Assembly (NCBI RefSeq): GCF_024713945.1
Contig: NC_134681.1
Coordinates: forward strand, 5,309,501 to 5,373,500
Length of the DNA: 64,000 nt
Origin: Dermatophagoides farinae
Lineage: Eukaryota; Arthropoda; Arachnida; Sarcoptiformes; Pyroglyphidae
Reading direction: 5' to 3'
Below, one piece after another: positions 24,428 to 37,600 of the stretch. Made by a program: the position numbers and the translations under genes. The stretch's first letter is position 1. Every line of letters begins with the position of its first letter. Under the pieces are notes generated by a model that worked only from the letters and a program-made list of their open reading frames with translations, did not search any database and had not been told where the DNA came from.

Positions 24428-25469
24428 TCATAGAATGTTCTTTATTTTCTAGAGAATTTAAGATTACGGAAAAAAAAACACACACACAAGTCTGCTTTTC
24501 TTCGAATTGTATGTTGAACAAAACAAATAATAATGACTGATGAGAACGAATGATCAATGATACAAATTCGTTTTGCTATCTATATGATGATGATGATGAT
24601 GATGATGATAAAGAAAGAAAATCAAAAAAAAAAAGAAAGAAAAATTAGTCAGAATATAATTTTATAACACAAAAGAATATTCTTTTAATAAAAGTTTTAA
24701 TGATCATCATGTATGATGAAAAAAAGAACATTCACAAACAATGTGATTAAGAAACGTTCATTATTATATAAAATGATGATTGACAGATCATTGTATTTAG
24801 CCAATAAAATCATACATAATCCAATATAATTCAAATAAGAACACATTCAATGAAACACACACAAAAAAAATGATAACAGAGAAAAAACAAATTATATTTA
24901 TAGCCACACACACACACACAAAAAATAAATAAATGGAATTTGATAAAAACGAAAAAAAAACACAATCCGAAGATCACAAACACACACACACACAGTGAAA
25001 AAAAAAATCTTACAAATGGAAAGCCAAAAACAAAACAGGATGATGATCAAAATATGAGAAAAAAAATAGAAAAATTTTTTTTTGTTGTTGTTGTTTTGTT
25101 GTTTCATTACAAAAACAATATGGAGTCGACAAATTAGAAATTCATCGAAATAATCATCATCATTATTATAAAGAAAAAAAATTTTTTTTTTTAACACAAG
25201 TTTGATAACAAGTTAGTATGTAAGATATATATATTGGTTTGATAATGATAATATATCATTTGATGATTGGATATACCAAAAAAAAAAATAAAAAAAATAT
25301 TGTCATATCAAACTAAACACCCATATATACATAGAAATTGAGTTAGTTAGTGACTGAGTAAGTGAGTTATAAAGAGAAAAAGAAACACATTTGCACATTT
25401 TTTTCTATTATGATCATTATCATCATCATTGAATCAACAATTTATCAATTGTTGATACCCCTCCCTACC

Positions 25470-25505
<36 letters not shown>

Positions 25506-28500
25506 ATCGATATTTATGTAATCTGTAGCTATATATTTTGATGATAATATTAATGTTCCATATTGATACTTTTGTGTGTTTACTATCAAACAAACAAAAA
25601 AAAAAAAATAATGATGAAAACCAAAAAGAAAAATTTCTTTCTTTTTTTTTTGCTGGAACTCAATCAATCAGTCAGTGAGTCAGTGAGTCATTGAGTCGGT
25701 GAATAAGTTGCTATTGGATACAAATTAGTTTTTTTTCGATTTCTTTTTTTTTTTGAATTCTGCTTTCCATATCGAATGGGTAAAAAAATCATCAGATGAG
25801 CATATACGCAGTATACAACCAAAAAAAAAAACTTTGATACAGTTAAAACAAAATGAACAAGTGGTTAGAGATCATTTGGATCATCATTTGGGTCATATAT
25901 TTTTCAATGAAATTGAATCTCATTTCAAGGTTTCAATGTGTGCAAATGTAAACCGAAATTAATAAATTACTATGGAAACGTAGAAATTCTTGAAACATTT
26001 TTTTCAGTAGAATAATAAAAAAAAATGAAAATTTCGTAGTTAATTTCTTTGGTAAATTTTTGTTTTGGAAAACTGTATATGGATAGATCTAAACACACAC
26101 ACACACACACACACACGAAAAACCGCAAACAAACCATGATAGAAGGGAGATATCGAAATTATTATCATCATTAACATCATTATCATCATCATAATCATCA
26201 TTATCATCAGCAGCAGCAGCAGCAAAAAAAAAACAAAGAATAATTTGAGAGAAAGAAAAATAAAAACAAAGATAATGATGATAAAGATAAAAATAAGAGA
26301 AAGTGAAAAAGATAATTCAAGGCCATATGATAAAGTGAATGAAAGTTTGATTGAATGAAAATTTGAAAAGAAGGAAAAAAAATGAAAGAAATCATCTTCA
26401 AAAATGATCATCATAATCATCATCATTATTATTATTATTAACATCATCATCATAGATGATGGCAAAGGATTGAATTCAAATCGATTGATCAATCAATCGA
26501 TCTTACATTGGATTTTGTGTACGAAACAGAAAGATTGTTGTTGTTGTTGTTGTTGTTGTCGTGGAATTGCATGTTCAATAAATTTTTTTTTTGTTGTTCA
26601 ATCATATTACCACCTTTAATTTAATGTATGTGTATAGAAAAAAAAATTCAACAACAAAATAAAGAAAATTTTCGAATCTTTTCTAAAGTATCAAAAAAAA
26701 AAAAAAAATCTGTAATGCAACAACTTTTTTTTATTATTATTATCAAACAAGTCGTGTGACAAACATAAAATCAAGAAAGAAAATCATCATCATCATCTTC
26801 AAAATATTTTTTTTCCCCCCCCTCCGAAAAAAATCTATCCATTTCATTTTTATCATTTATTTAACACATGTTCACTCTTTTATATACAAAACAAATCAAT
26901 GTTTTTTGTATTTGGAAAAAAAGTAAACGTCATAATCAGAGTATATATGTGAAAGACACACACACACACACAGAGAGATTGAATAAAAAAAGGATATAGC
27001 AAAAAAAACCACCACCAATCTTTGATTCGAAAGCAAAATTATTCTCATTTTTTTTCATACATGTAAAGTTTCATGATTTTCCACAACAACAACAACAACA
27101 AAAAATTTCGACGCAAAAAAAAAATGATGATGATGATTATGATGAAGAAATTGAAACGTTGCACATATAGCAGCAGCAGCAGCAGATAATAATATCAATC
27201 AATATTATATTAATATAATTTAAATATGAAAATGTATCCCACATCCTTGAGATCATTGGCTATTATATGACGATGATTATGATGATGATGATGATGATAA
27301 TTGTGGGTAAACGATAAATAATAATGAATTTAAAGTGATAATATATGAAAGTGTATGTGTTTGTGTGTGTGAACAAATGTATAATATGGGCAATCGGATC
27401 ATATTTGATCATCATCATCATCATCATTTTATATGGCTGTTAAAATGTGTATATATGCAATAAATAGTAGAATTTGATTGAATGAGAAAAAAAACATAAC
27501 GTTTTCAATGATAAAAAATGTGAAACGCAATGTTTATGGTTGGTGGATATAGATAGGGTGGAATAGATTTTGAAAAAAAAGCAAAAAATTTTCTAATATA
27601 AAATTCTGAAAAATTTTTCCTTGATATTTGATAATGCGTAAGGGGTTTTTTCTCATATTTACCTTTCTCTCTCTCTCTCTCTAGCTTTCTAGCTCTCTTT
27701 CTGGTTATTTTTTTTAAACGATTAATTAATTGTGTGTGTTGTTATTATTGTTGTTTTTGTTATTAATCTAAATGATGATGATGAATTCTGAATGAATGAA
27801 TATTAATTTCTTTGGGGAAAATTTTTTTTTTATTTTTTTTATTTTTTTTTTTTTTTGAATCAAATCGATACAAGGTTTTCTTTTTTTTTCATTCTTTATA
27901 TATCGTTTGTTGCTATATCAATCATTTCTTCTTCTTCTTCTTTTTTTTATTATCGCTATTGCAACTTTTTTGTTGTTGTCGTTGTTGTTGTTGTTGTTAT
28001 CATGATTATTATAGTTTCAGTTTTCAGTTTTCAATTTTCATTTTATATATATATTGGTATTATTATATTATATTATATATATTGGTTTTAATTTTGTTAA
28101 CAGAAAAAAAAGTTATAACTAACATGTGATATAGATTCATAGATAGAAAGATAATACACACACACACACACACAAATAAACAAAATGCAACAAGATTTCT
28201 TTCTTTTTTTTCTGGATTCAAGCAATTATGATGATGACAAATATTTTATTAAATTATTATTCGACCAATCATTATTTCTGGCCTGAAATTGGATATCAGC
28301 ATACAGTATATATCATCAATTGGTAGATGATGATTTTAGACAAACAACAAATGGTATTTGATACAGTTTTGTTTCTATTTTAACTGCAACAAAAAAAAAT
28401 TATCTTCATTTAGTTTAGCAACAACAACAAATGTAGCAGCAACAGCAGCAGCAGCAGCAGCATGGGTAAAAATTAAAAAAATTTTTTTTTGTTTTGTATT

Positions 28501-30969
28501 GAAAATCAAAATTAAATAAAAAAAGAGTAGTGGTGAAAGTGAAACCACACAGAATGATTATGATGATGATAATGAGAAGTAAAAAGATGCAATCTTTGGC
28601 ATTCTTTTCGTTTATGCAAATATATACAATCTCTCTCTCTCTCTTTCTCTTTTTATCTAATGTGTGAAATACGCACCACTACGTGTTTATGGAAATAAAT
28701 GATGATGATGATTTAAATTCAACAAGTTTCATAAGGTTTTTTTTCTGTGCAATGCAAGCAGAGAAAAAAAACGATTTAAAATTGAAAATGAAATGAAAAA
28801 TTTTTGAAAAACAAATGTAAGTTGAATTTGTAATTTTGTTTTATTATTATTATTATTATTTCATTTATTCAAATTATGATGATGATTTTTTTTCTCTGGT
28901 GATTTGATGAATATCATCAAATCAAATGGTATATAATAAAAGCAGAGAAAAAAAAATTAAATGAAATCACCAAAAATAACGAAATGAATGAAATAGACAA
29001 CCAGAAAAAAAAATTCAAAATGAAAACGAACAAACAAACAAAAAAAATAGGATGTTGTTGATTTTTCATCAGAAAAACATTTTTGTTTTACGTCTTGTCG
29101 TTCATAAATGTGAACAAACAAAATTCACAATATGTTGTGTTTAATAGTTATATAAATATGGATAGATTGGTGGACAGTGAGAGAAATAAAATAAAATAAA
29201 AAAAACAAAAAATTGTCATCAAATTATCGTAACAAACGAATCGAAAAGAATTATAGCCAATTTCATGTGTGTGTCTCGGTGTGTGTGTGTGTGTATTGAA
29301 AAAAATCAAATAATGATGACAATTCAAATGAAAAACAAATTAAAAATCAGTCAAATTGTTTTGATCACGTTTAAATACCATATTTAGTATAATATATATC
29401 GTACACATAATATATTATTGATCGATTGATCGAAAAATAAACGATAAATTCAATTGTTCATTCAAACACTTTGTTCATCAACATCATCATCATGTTATCG
29501 TTATATATATAAAAAAAAGGCAAAGGATCTCTAGAGTCTTTAGAGTTTCGCCTCTTTTCATCGAAAATCTTTATGAGAAAAAAAAACAACAGAACAACAG
29601 ATAATCTAACAGGAAAATAAAAAAAAAAATTGCCAAGTTTATTTGTCAAACACATCGTTGCGTTGTCAAGAAATGTAGAACCCCTTTATGAGATATATAA
29701 ATATCTAAAAGTCTGTATACACTATACTACTGTGTGTGTGTGTGTATATGTATAAACAAGATCCAAGAATAATCCAAGAAAAAAGGTTATTCTTCTTTGG
29801 TGAATGTGTGTGTGTTTGGTTGTTTTTATCAACAAAAATAAGCCTGTGTGTGTGTTTTTTTTCTTACATTACATTCGTTATTGATTGTGTTTGACCAAAA
29901 AAAGATTTCGAATTCGAATTCGATTCGATTTGGTCAAATTGTTTATTCGGTTATTTTTTCTCTCTCTCTCTCCCTTGGATTTATTTCAACATTATTTATT
30001 TGTCAATAATAATAATTAATTAATATAATACTAAAACTAACACAAAAAAATCACTTCTCCAAAATAGGGTTTCTTTTCACATAACTGAATCATAGAAAAA
30101 AAAACTTGAAAATCGCATTTACACTAAAGTAAGTTATTATATTATTCGAGAAAGAAAAAGCTAAGATGGTTTTGAAAAAAAACCTGAAAATAAGATTACC
30201 GGAATCATTCGATATAGATCAAAAATGGGTATATACACACACACACACATGTATATATATAGAGAGAGAGAGACATTTATAAAAACTATACTAAAAACAA
30301 TCCGGTTTATTTATGTTTTCGCAACTTATATATCCGGTATACTTGTTGTTTTTGTTGTTTTTGTCTTATATTATTTTTAAAGAGTGATGACGGTAATATA
30401 CGAATTGGAAGAAAAAGAAACATGAACAGCAACAACAACAACAACAACGAAAAAAAAAGTTAAACAAGATGATGATGACGATGATGATGATGATGGTAAA
30501 AGTTCGAATGAAGATTAAATTTTTTTTCCCTCTCGTTTTTTATCTCTCTTCCTTGATTGTTAGCTGGGAAAAAAAATTAACTGAAAAATTAAGCATTATT
30601 GAACCAAAAAAAAACAGTAGAACAACTGTAATAAGAAAAAATAAGCTGAAAAAATAGTGGTAGCAGTAGTAGCAGTAGTCTTAATTTTGGCTAAATAGAG
30701 ATGCTACAATATGATCATGATGTTGTGATGTCAAAAATTTAGACATTTTTATTCTGGAAAGACAAAAAAAAATTCTTTCTTTTTTTTCACGCGCCAACAA
30801 CAATAATGATCAACATCGATTCAATGATTTGATTGTGATGTGTTTGAATGGTAGAACAAAAAAAAATACTTTTTTTTCTGATTATCACACAATATGGAAT
30901 TCAGCAAAAAAAAAACAGGAATGAAACTTGGAAAAAGGTATATTAATTATCAAGAGAGGGGCACCTTAA

Positions 30970-31013
<44 letters not shown>

Positions 31014-32621
31014 GAAAAAAAATTCGCGCCCACAAAAGAAAAATTCAAATTCAATTTCCTAAAATTTTTTTTTAATATCATCAGGAATGTTTAAATTTTG
31101 TCATTATACACACAAATTAATTAAAAAAAAAAAAATTGATGTCAAATATATATATCTCAATGGAAAGAGAAAAATTTTGTTGTTGTTGTTGTTGTTGTTG
31201 TTAAAACAAGAACCTAGGAGCAAAAAATACAAATGTATTCGTTAAATTTTTTTTTATGATATTTACCCAAAATATCGATCTCTATGATGATGTTAATGAC
31301 AAAACTTGTGCGTATATATATCTCACTCTCTGTGTGTGTATATATATGTTTCTATCCTAATTATAATGAGTTCATAATGATTTTTTTTTCTTCTTCTTCT
31401 TCTTCTTCTTTTTACTTTAATCTTTCATCAATCGTCAATGTGTTTCAAACGACCAAACGATATTATTGTGTTGAAATATTAATAAAAATGAAACAAAAAA
31501 AAATTGATTGTTTATCTAACGTGATGATATTAATAAATGAAATGAATGATGATGTTAATTATATTTAGGTCATAATGTTTTTTCTTTTCTTTTTCATTCA
31601 AATTCAATTGTGATTAATGAATGTGAATTGAATGATTGTTGTTGGAAAAATGGATCAAATTGATAAGCAGAGAAAATAAAAAAAAAATAATTTATGTGAA
31701 TAAACAGATATAATAGAGCACAAAAGAAGGCAAAAGTAAACCAGAATCAGCAAGAAAAAAAAGCTAGTGCATTATGAATATTATTACACTTTCTTTGATT
31801 TTTTCCCAAAATATTTTATGCACTTTTTTTTACTGATTATAAATCAAAAATCAATCAATATTCATTAATATAAGAATAAAGGATTAAATCAATCGATTGA
31901 AAATTGATATATCACATATATTGACAAAAACAGCAGCAACGGATCATACCATATATGATGATGATAATTTTTTTTTTTTTGATTTCATTTCAAACAATTC
32001 TATAGGGCCAAATAATACTGTTGCTGTGATTATCCCAATCTCACTGCCATTATCCATCAACATCGTGATGATTGAATATCACAATATATTGGAAAGTAAA
32101 GCCAACAAAAAAATAAAAAAATAAAAAAAAAATTTTTTTAAATCGATCATCATGATAATCATCAAAGCAAAAATGATTAAAATTGAAATTGAGATGCCGA
32201 TATTGGGATGAAAGTGATAAATCAAGGGGAAAAAAAAGAAAAATAAAAAAATAAAACTACGTTTTTTTGCCATACCATACCATGACAATAATCAAATAGA
32301 TCAATTTCAACCTATCAATCAATAAATTGATGATGATCAAATAATTTTCGCATCATCAATCAATGAATGAAAATTACGAAAAAAAAAATGTCATACATCA
32401 TATGACACAGTGATTGATTGGATTTATCATGGCCGAACAAACAAAAAAAAAGAATCATACTTTTTGTCCAATTTGTTGCATTGTTTTTTTTTTTAACAGA
32501 AACCCGAAAAAAAATTTGCAATTTTAACGTGAAAATTATCAATAATTTTTTTTTCTCGGTATAAAAAAAAATTTAATTGAAAAGACGACAACAACAACAA
32601 CAACAACACAAAACACGTACG
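24428..32621. other. Intergenic, microsatellite-rich, no gene supported
   Basis: Simple repeats throughout: (AC)n at 25470-25503 and 26095-26116, poly(ATC) blocks, CAG/CTG runs (26211-26223, 27171-27184, 28438-28461), and many A/T runs. One 69-codon frame ending at 25962 is not simple repeat, but it lacks an ATG in a convincing position and splice signals. FoxO promoter or 5' UTR exons may lie here unseen. Confidence 0.5.
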
Positions 32622-32659
32622 TACCATTCAAATGTCACAACGAATTCAGAAATTCGATC

Positions 32660-35629
32660 ATGAATTGTTCATCAGACATTTTAGCTTTACAAGAACCATA
32701 TGTCTTCAAAAATCGTATACCCTTTTCTTTGTCTTCAAGAATCTATCACAGTCATCCACAAAACGGTACTATTTATAGTGCCATTGTTATTGTTAACAAT
32801 TCGCTGACTATTGAGCATTTAACAAATTTCACCAATTCCTTCGCCACAACAATTAAGATACAAACCAAATCTACCAGTCTAATTCTAGTGAATCTGTATC
32901 TTCATTCCAACATTTTTTGTGATTTACATCATGATTTCTTCGTCTCTATTTTATCAACCTTCTTCAACCTTCCGATTATCTTCTGTGGTGATTTCAATGC
33001 TAGAAACCCATACTGGCACGACACTATTACAAATAGAAACGGCAATAAGCTTAAGGATATTATTGATTCACAAAGCCTTATTGTTCTTAACAGCAAAACC
33101 AAAACGTGTCGTAACGCTAGTATTATTGACTTAACAGTTACCAATTCCAAGGCATACAGTTACGTTTCAAATTGGAATGTAACACGATTATGTGAGATGT
33201 CTGATCATGAAACAATCGTTTTTACAATCAATTCCTTCAACGATCAATTTGAAAAACACTACATCAAATCAACATGGAAATTTATTGAATCAGATATGAG
33301 CTCCTACTTGAATAATATTGATCAACATTCGATATGCTGTCTAAATCAGTTTCTCCACGACTGTAATAGTTTCACAAATATTGATAGTGCAATTTCTAAA
33401 CTTACAAAAATTTATATTGAAGCAGCATATAAAGTTTTTCCAGTTCGGAAATCTTCATCGTATCCAAAAAAATACTCTTGGTGGTCAAATTTGCTTGATT
33501 CTCAAAAACAATATTTCCATTACATAAAAAATTTGTATTATCGACACGATCAACAAGTCAGCTATGAGTTTTATAAAAATGTCCGAAACAATTACATAAA
33601 ATCAATTCGAAAAGCAAAAAGAGATAGTTTCAGATCTTTTCTTGAAGATGTAAACTCTTCTGACCACTTCGGCAACACATATAGAATTTTAAAACTTTTA
33701 ACATCTAATACTAATAATAAAATTCCAATGATTGACCAAATTCCTTCTAGTGAAAAACAACATCAAATGAACCATATGTTGAATCAAATGTTCCCTGATG
33801 ATAATAAAGCCAATGACACACAAACAACTTATTACATTAGACATTTCCAACATTTGCTTTCTAATCGATCTGATGTCTTCATTACTATTGATGAAGTAAA
33901 AACAATCATCAACAATTTAAACCCAAAAAAAGCACCTGGTTTGGATTATGTCACTAATAAAATGATTAAAGCAACATGTGATCTTCTTGCTCCAACGATT
34001 CAACTATTATTCAACAAATGCATCAATTTGCATTATTTCCCTCGTGAATGGAGAAAAGCTACTGTACGAATCATTCCTAAGCCAAATAAAACTGATTACA
34101 ATAATATAAAAAGCTATCGCCCAATCAGTTTGATTTCCAACCTAGCCAAACTTTTTGAAAGAATTATCAATAATAAACTAGCGGCTCACCTTAACCAATT
34201 TATTCATCCAGAGCAACATGGCTTTGTTAAAAATAAATCTACAATATCCGCTTTATCATCAATTGTCGATTCAGCCATTCAACATAAACAACACGATAAA
34301 ACAGCTATCATTGCTATTGACATTGCTTCTGCTTTCGACAAGGCATGGTGGCCAGCAATTATTTACGAATTGGATAAGGCAAATATTCCGTCTGATTTGA
34401 TAAAAATTATGATGTCATACTTATCTGATAGATCTATCTTGTTTGACTATGGTGATTATTCGTCAAGTAAAACATTATCATGTGGCTGCCCGCAAGGTGG
34501 TGTCTTATCTCCTCTGCTATGGACAATTTTATTGAATGATCTCCTAGTTACGTTCAATATCTCTGATTCAAAAGTTGTTGCATTTGCCGATGATATCACA
34601 ATTGTTTGTTGGGCGTCGTCTGTAAACCTCCTTAAAGAGAAAATAATTGCTTCCATAAACTTCGTTGACAAATGGTGCCAAAGTCGGAAACTAAGCATCA
34701 ATAATAATAAAACTAATATTCTATACTTATTTAAAAAAAATAAACCAGTCATTTATCACAGCAATCATCAAATTTCTCCTTCTGATTCAATTAAAATTTT
34801 AGGCTTGACCTTCGGTAATCATAGACATCTCTCAAAACTGAATTTTTCCCCTCATATCAACAATATTGTCGACAAATCCCAACGAATATGCAGAATTTTA
34901 TTTGCTCTAATTGGAAATACCTGGGGTTTACCCTGCAAAAAAAGAATCAATTTGTATAAAGGTATGATCCGCCCAGCCATTTCGTATGGCTATCAAATAT
35001 GGTTTAATCAGATTAATAAATCACAAATAAAAAAAATCGACTCATTACAATATCGAATTTTAGCCAAATCAATTCAAGCTTATTGTTCTGTTTCTGAAAA
35101 CATTGTCCATCTCATCTGTTCATTACCGAAATTGTCTGATTACTTTCACACTCATCTCATTACCAAACATATCCATGACTACCATTTGAAAGCCATTGAA
35201 GTAAAAAACATTGAAAATCTCCTTCTACTCAAATATTACAATGGTTCTAATGATACTTTTAAAAAATTCTTTGTCTCTCCGTTCATTCCGAATTACTTCC
35301 GTCCAAATTTTTACAACATTCAATTTATTTCTAATCATGGGAAGTTCAATCAGTACTTATTTAAGATTGGCAAGTCATCCTCCCCATTATGCCCATGCGG
35401 TCGTGATATTCAATGCTCGATCCACATTCTTTTATCATGCCATAATTTTTCTTATAGAAACCTTTTCTCAAATGCAAAAGATTGTATAGCAACCAAGCAA
35501 AATTTCAACATCTTCAACCAATTTTGTAAAGAATATTGTCTAAATCAGGGGTCGGCAACCTTTTTCGGACAGCGGGCCATTTTCAAAATAAAATTTTTTA
35601 TGTGGGCCACACATTCAAATATAACTTAA
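32660..35629 (+). CDS. LINE ORF2: endonuclease and reverse transcriptase (5'-truncated, 3' end replaced)
   Basis: The 989-codon frame begins in the endonuclease domain: ILALQEPY (residues 8-14) with the catalytic Glu, GDFNARN (110-116), IIDLTVTN (155-162) and SDH (181-183). The reverse transcriptase has PKKAPGLDYVTNKMIK, SYRPISLISNLAKLFE, motif A IAIDIASAFDKAWW (Asp about 554), CPQGGVLSPLLW and the catalytic AFADDI (about 641-646). A C-terminal C-C-H-C cluster, LCPCGRDIQCSIHILLSC, near residues 910-928 is typical of the R1/Jockey group. The true start lies upstream in the lost 5' part; ATG 32660 is only the first Met. Residues from 963 on are encoded by the inserted hAT terminus; without it the LINE frame would stop three codons later, at 37759-37761. 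No inactivating change was seen in the catalytic motifs. Confidence 0.88.
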   Translation: MNCSSDILALQEPYVFKNRIPFSLSSRIYHSHPQNGTIYSAIVIVNNSLTIEHLTNFTNSFATTIKIQTKSTSLILVNLYLHSNIFCDLHHDFFVSILSTFFNLPIIFCGDFNARNPYWHDTITNRNGNKLKDIIDSQSLIVLNSKTKTCRNASIIDLTVTNSKAYSYVSNWNVTRLCEMSDHETIVFTINSFNDQFEKHYIKSTWKFIESDMSSYLNNIDQHSICCLNQFLHDCNSFTNIDSAISKLTKIYIEAAYKVFPVRKSSSYPKKYSWWSNLLDSQKQYFHYIKNLYYRHDQQVSYEFYKNVRNNYIKSIRKAKRDSFRSFLEDVNSSDHFGNTYRILKLLTSNTNNKIPMIDQIPSSEKQHQMNHMLNQMFPDDNKANDTQTTYYIRHFQHLLSNRSDVFITIDEVKTIINNLNPKKAPGLDYVTNKMIKATCDLLAPTIQLLFNKCINLHYFPREWRKATVRIIPKPNKTDYNNIKSYRPISLISNLAKLFERIINNKLAAHLNQFIHPEQHGFVKNKSTISALSSIVDSAIQHKQHDKTAIIAIDIASAFDKAWWPAIIYELDKANIPSDLIKIMMSYLSDRSILFDYGDYSSSKTLSCGCPQGGVLSPLLWTILLNDLLVTFNISDSKVVAFADDITIVCWASSVNLLKEKIIASINFVDKWCQSRKLSINNNKTNILYLFKKNKPVIYHSNHQISPSDSIKILGLTFGNHRHLSKLNFSPHINNIVDKSQRICRILFALIGNTWGLPCKKRINLYKGMIRPAISYGYQIWFNQINKSQIKKIDSLQYRILAKSIQAYCSVSENIVHLICSLPKLSDYFHTHLITKHIHDYHLKAIEVKNIENLLLLKYYNGSNDTFKKFFVSPFIPNYFRPNFYNIQFISNHGKFNQYLFKIGKSSSPLCPCGRDIQCSIHILLSCHNFSYRNLFSNAKDCIATKQNFNIFNQFCKEYCLNQGSATFFGQRAIFKIKFFMWATHSNIT

Positions 35630-35654
35630 ATAGTGCTTTTATATCATATACGAC

Positions 35655-35690
35655 AGGGATGGCAAACTTTTTTTGATGTCCGTGCCACAA
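35655..35690 (+). repeat. Second hAT-like terminus inside the first
   Basis: CAGGGATGGCAAACTTTTTT followed by TGATGTCCGTGCCACA has the same order of motifs as the outer left end (CAGGGGTCGGCAACCTTTTT, then a GGGCCA box). It looks like a diverged relative of the terminal repeat. No matching inverted copy was found on the right side, so it is a remnant or a subterminal duplication. Confidence 0.45.
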
Positions 35691-35742
35691 ATTCATAAAA
35701 ATTCCTATTTAAATATGTAACGTGTCACAATAAAATTTCATT

Positions 35743-36570
35743 CGAAAATGGCAAATGTCCAAACTAACACGACCAGTTCAGAATCGAGAAAATGGCAAAT
35801 CCAACCTAACACGACCAATTCAGAATTCAAAATTGAGAAAATAACAAGTCCAAACTAACACGACCAGTTCAGAATCGAGAAAACAACAAATCCAACCTAA
35901 CACGACCAATTCAGAATTCAAAATTGAGAAAATAACAAGTCCAAACTAACACGACCAGTTCAGAATCGAGAAAACAACAAATCCAACCTAACACGACCAA
36001 TTCAGAATTCAAAATTGAGAAAATAACAAGTCCAAACTAACACGGCCAGTTCAGAATCGAGAAAATAACAAATCCAACCTAACACGACCAGTTCAGAATC
36101 GAGAAAACAACAAATCCAACCTAACACGACCAATTCAGAATTCAAAATTGAGAAAATAACAAGTCCAAACTAACACGGCCAGTTCAGAATCGAGAAAATA
36201 ACAAATCCAACCTAACACGATCAGTTCAGAATCGAGAAAATAACAAATCCAACCTAACACGATTAGTTCAGAATTCAAAATTCAAAATAAAAAAAATAAC
36301 AAGTCAAACTTAACACGACCAGTTCAGAATCGAGAAAACAACAAATCCAACCTAACACGACCAATTCAGAATTCAAAATCGAGAAAATGGCAAATCCATA
36401 CTAACACGATCAGTTCAGAATCGAGAAAATGGCAAATCCATACTAACACGATCAGTTCAGAATCGAGAAAATAACAAGTCCAAATTAACACGGCCAGTTC
36501 AGAATCGAGAAAATAACAAGTCCAAACTAACATGACCAGTTCAAAATTCAAAATTCAAAAGTCCAAACTG
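35743..36570 (-). repeat. Satellite array, left arm (18 units)
   Basis: Eighteen copies of a unit built around CTAACACGACCAGTTCAGAA and TCGAGAAAATGGCAAATCC. Short units are about 42-43 bp; long units (about 48-54 bp) carry an extra TTCAAAATT stretch. Short and long forms partly alternate. It is the reverse complement of the array at 36875-37600. Confidence 0.93.
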
Positions 36571-36714
36571 AACCAAACTGAATTTGAATTATTATCGACT
36601 TTTACAACATTTTTTCGAATCAGATAAAATTTTTTTTGATGATCATTTGTTAATGTTATTCATTGTGTGGAAAATTACAACAACATATTCTGAAAATAAA
36701 TATTTCCATCTTCA

Positions 36715-36894
36715 ATGGCAGAACATCCGATACATATCGAATTAATTAAATGTAACAAACATTATTTAACTCTGAATCCTGGAAAACAGAATTCATCATT
36801 GAAAATAATTTTTAATAAATCTAAAAAACGGTATCGAAACCAACCCATTCTGGTAACTAGAATAACTAACCATCTGAACTGGTCGTGTTAGGCT
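36715..36894 (+). other. Spacer ORF between the satellite arms
   Basis: The loop between the two arrays (36571-36874) is non-repetitive. It contains a 59-codon frame, ATG 36715 to TAG 36894, with basic composition (NKSKKRYRNQPILVTRITNH), running into the first repeat unit. It is not recognisable as a transposase. It may be host sequence captured by the element or a chance ORF. Confidence 0.3.
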
Positions 36895-37600
36895 GGACTT
36901 GTTATTTTCTTGATTTTCAATTTTGAATTCTGAACTGGTCGTGTTAGGCTGGACTTGTTATTTTCACGATTCTGAACTGGTCGTGTTAGTTTGGACTTGT
37001 TATTTTCTCGATTCTGAACTGATCGTGTTAGTATGGATTTGCCATTTTCTCGATTCTGAACTGATCGTGTTAGTATGGATTTGCCATTTTCTCGATTCTG
37101 AACTGATCGTGTTAGTATGGATTTGCCATTTTCTCGATTCTGAACTGGTCGTGTTAGTTTGGATTTGCCATTTTCTCGATTCTGAACTGGTCGTGTTAGT
37201 TTGGATTTGCCATTTTCTCGATTTTGAATTTTGAATTCTGAACTGATCGTGTTAGTTTGGACTTGTCATTTTCACGATTCTGAACTGGTCGTGTTAGTTT
37301 GGTCTTGTCATTTTCATGATTTTGAATTTTGAATTCTGAACTGGTCGTGTTAGTTTGGATTTGCCATTTTCTCGATTCTGAACTGATCGTGTTAGTTTGG
37401 ATTTGCCATTTTCTCGATTCTGAACTGATCGTGTTAGTATGGATTTGCCATTTTCTCGATTCTGAACTGATCGTGTTAGTTTGGACTTGTCATTTTCATG
37501 ATTTTGAATTTTGAATTCTGAACTGGTCGTGTTAGTTGGGATTTGCCATTTTCTCGATTCTGAACTCTGAACTGATCGTGTTAGGTTGGATTTGTCATTT
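36875..37600 (+). repeat. Satellite array, right arm (16 units)
   Basis: Sixteen copies of TGAACTGGTCGTGTTAGTTT followed by GGATTTGCCATTTTCTCGAT, mostly 42 bp with occasional 54-bp units. It is inverted relative to the left arm, so transcripts could form a stem of hundreds of base pairs. Because 42 is a multiple of three, several frames stay open and read as a 14-residue repeat (SELVVLVWICHFLD). This is a property of the repeat, not evidence of a protein. Confidence 0.93.

Noticed and set aside
25753-25962. Plus-strand 69-codon frame with ordinary composition
   Set aside because: No ATG at its start, no recognisable splice borders and no known family; left as unsupported.
36923-37234. Open frame encoding a 14-residue repeat (SELVVLVWICHFLD) with similar frames at 36366-36551, 37294-37692 and 37329-37514
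   Set aside because: The frames exist because the satellite unit is 42 bp, a multiple of three. They occur in both arms and on both strands, have no start context or conserved unit-independent sequence, and lie in a non-coding transposon.
35743-37600. CRISPR-like regular repeat array
   Set aside because: Units are contiguous satellites without unique spacers, lie in a eukaryotic transposon, and occur as two inverted arms.
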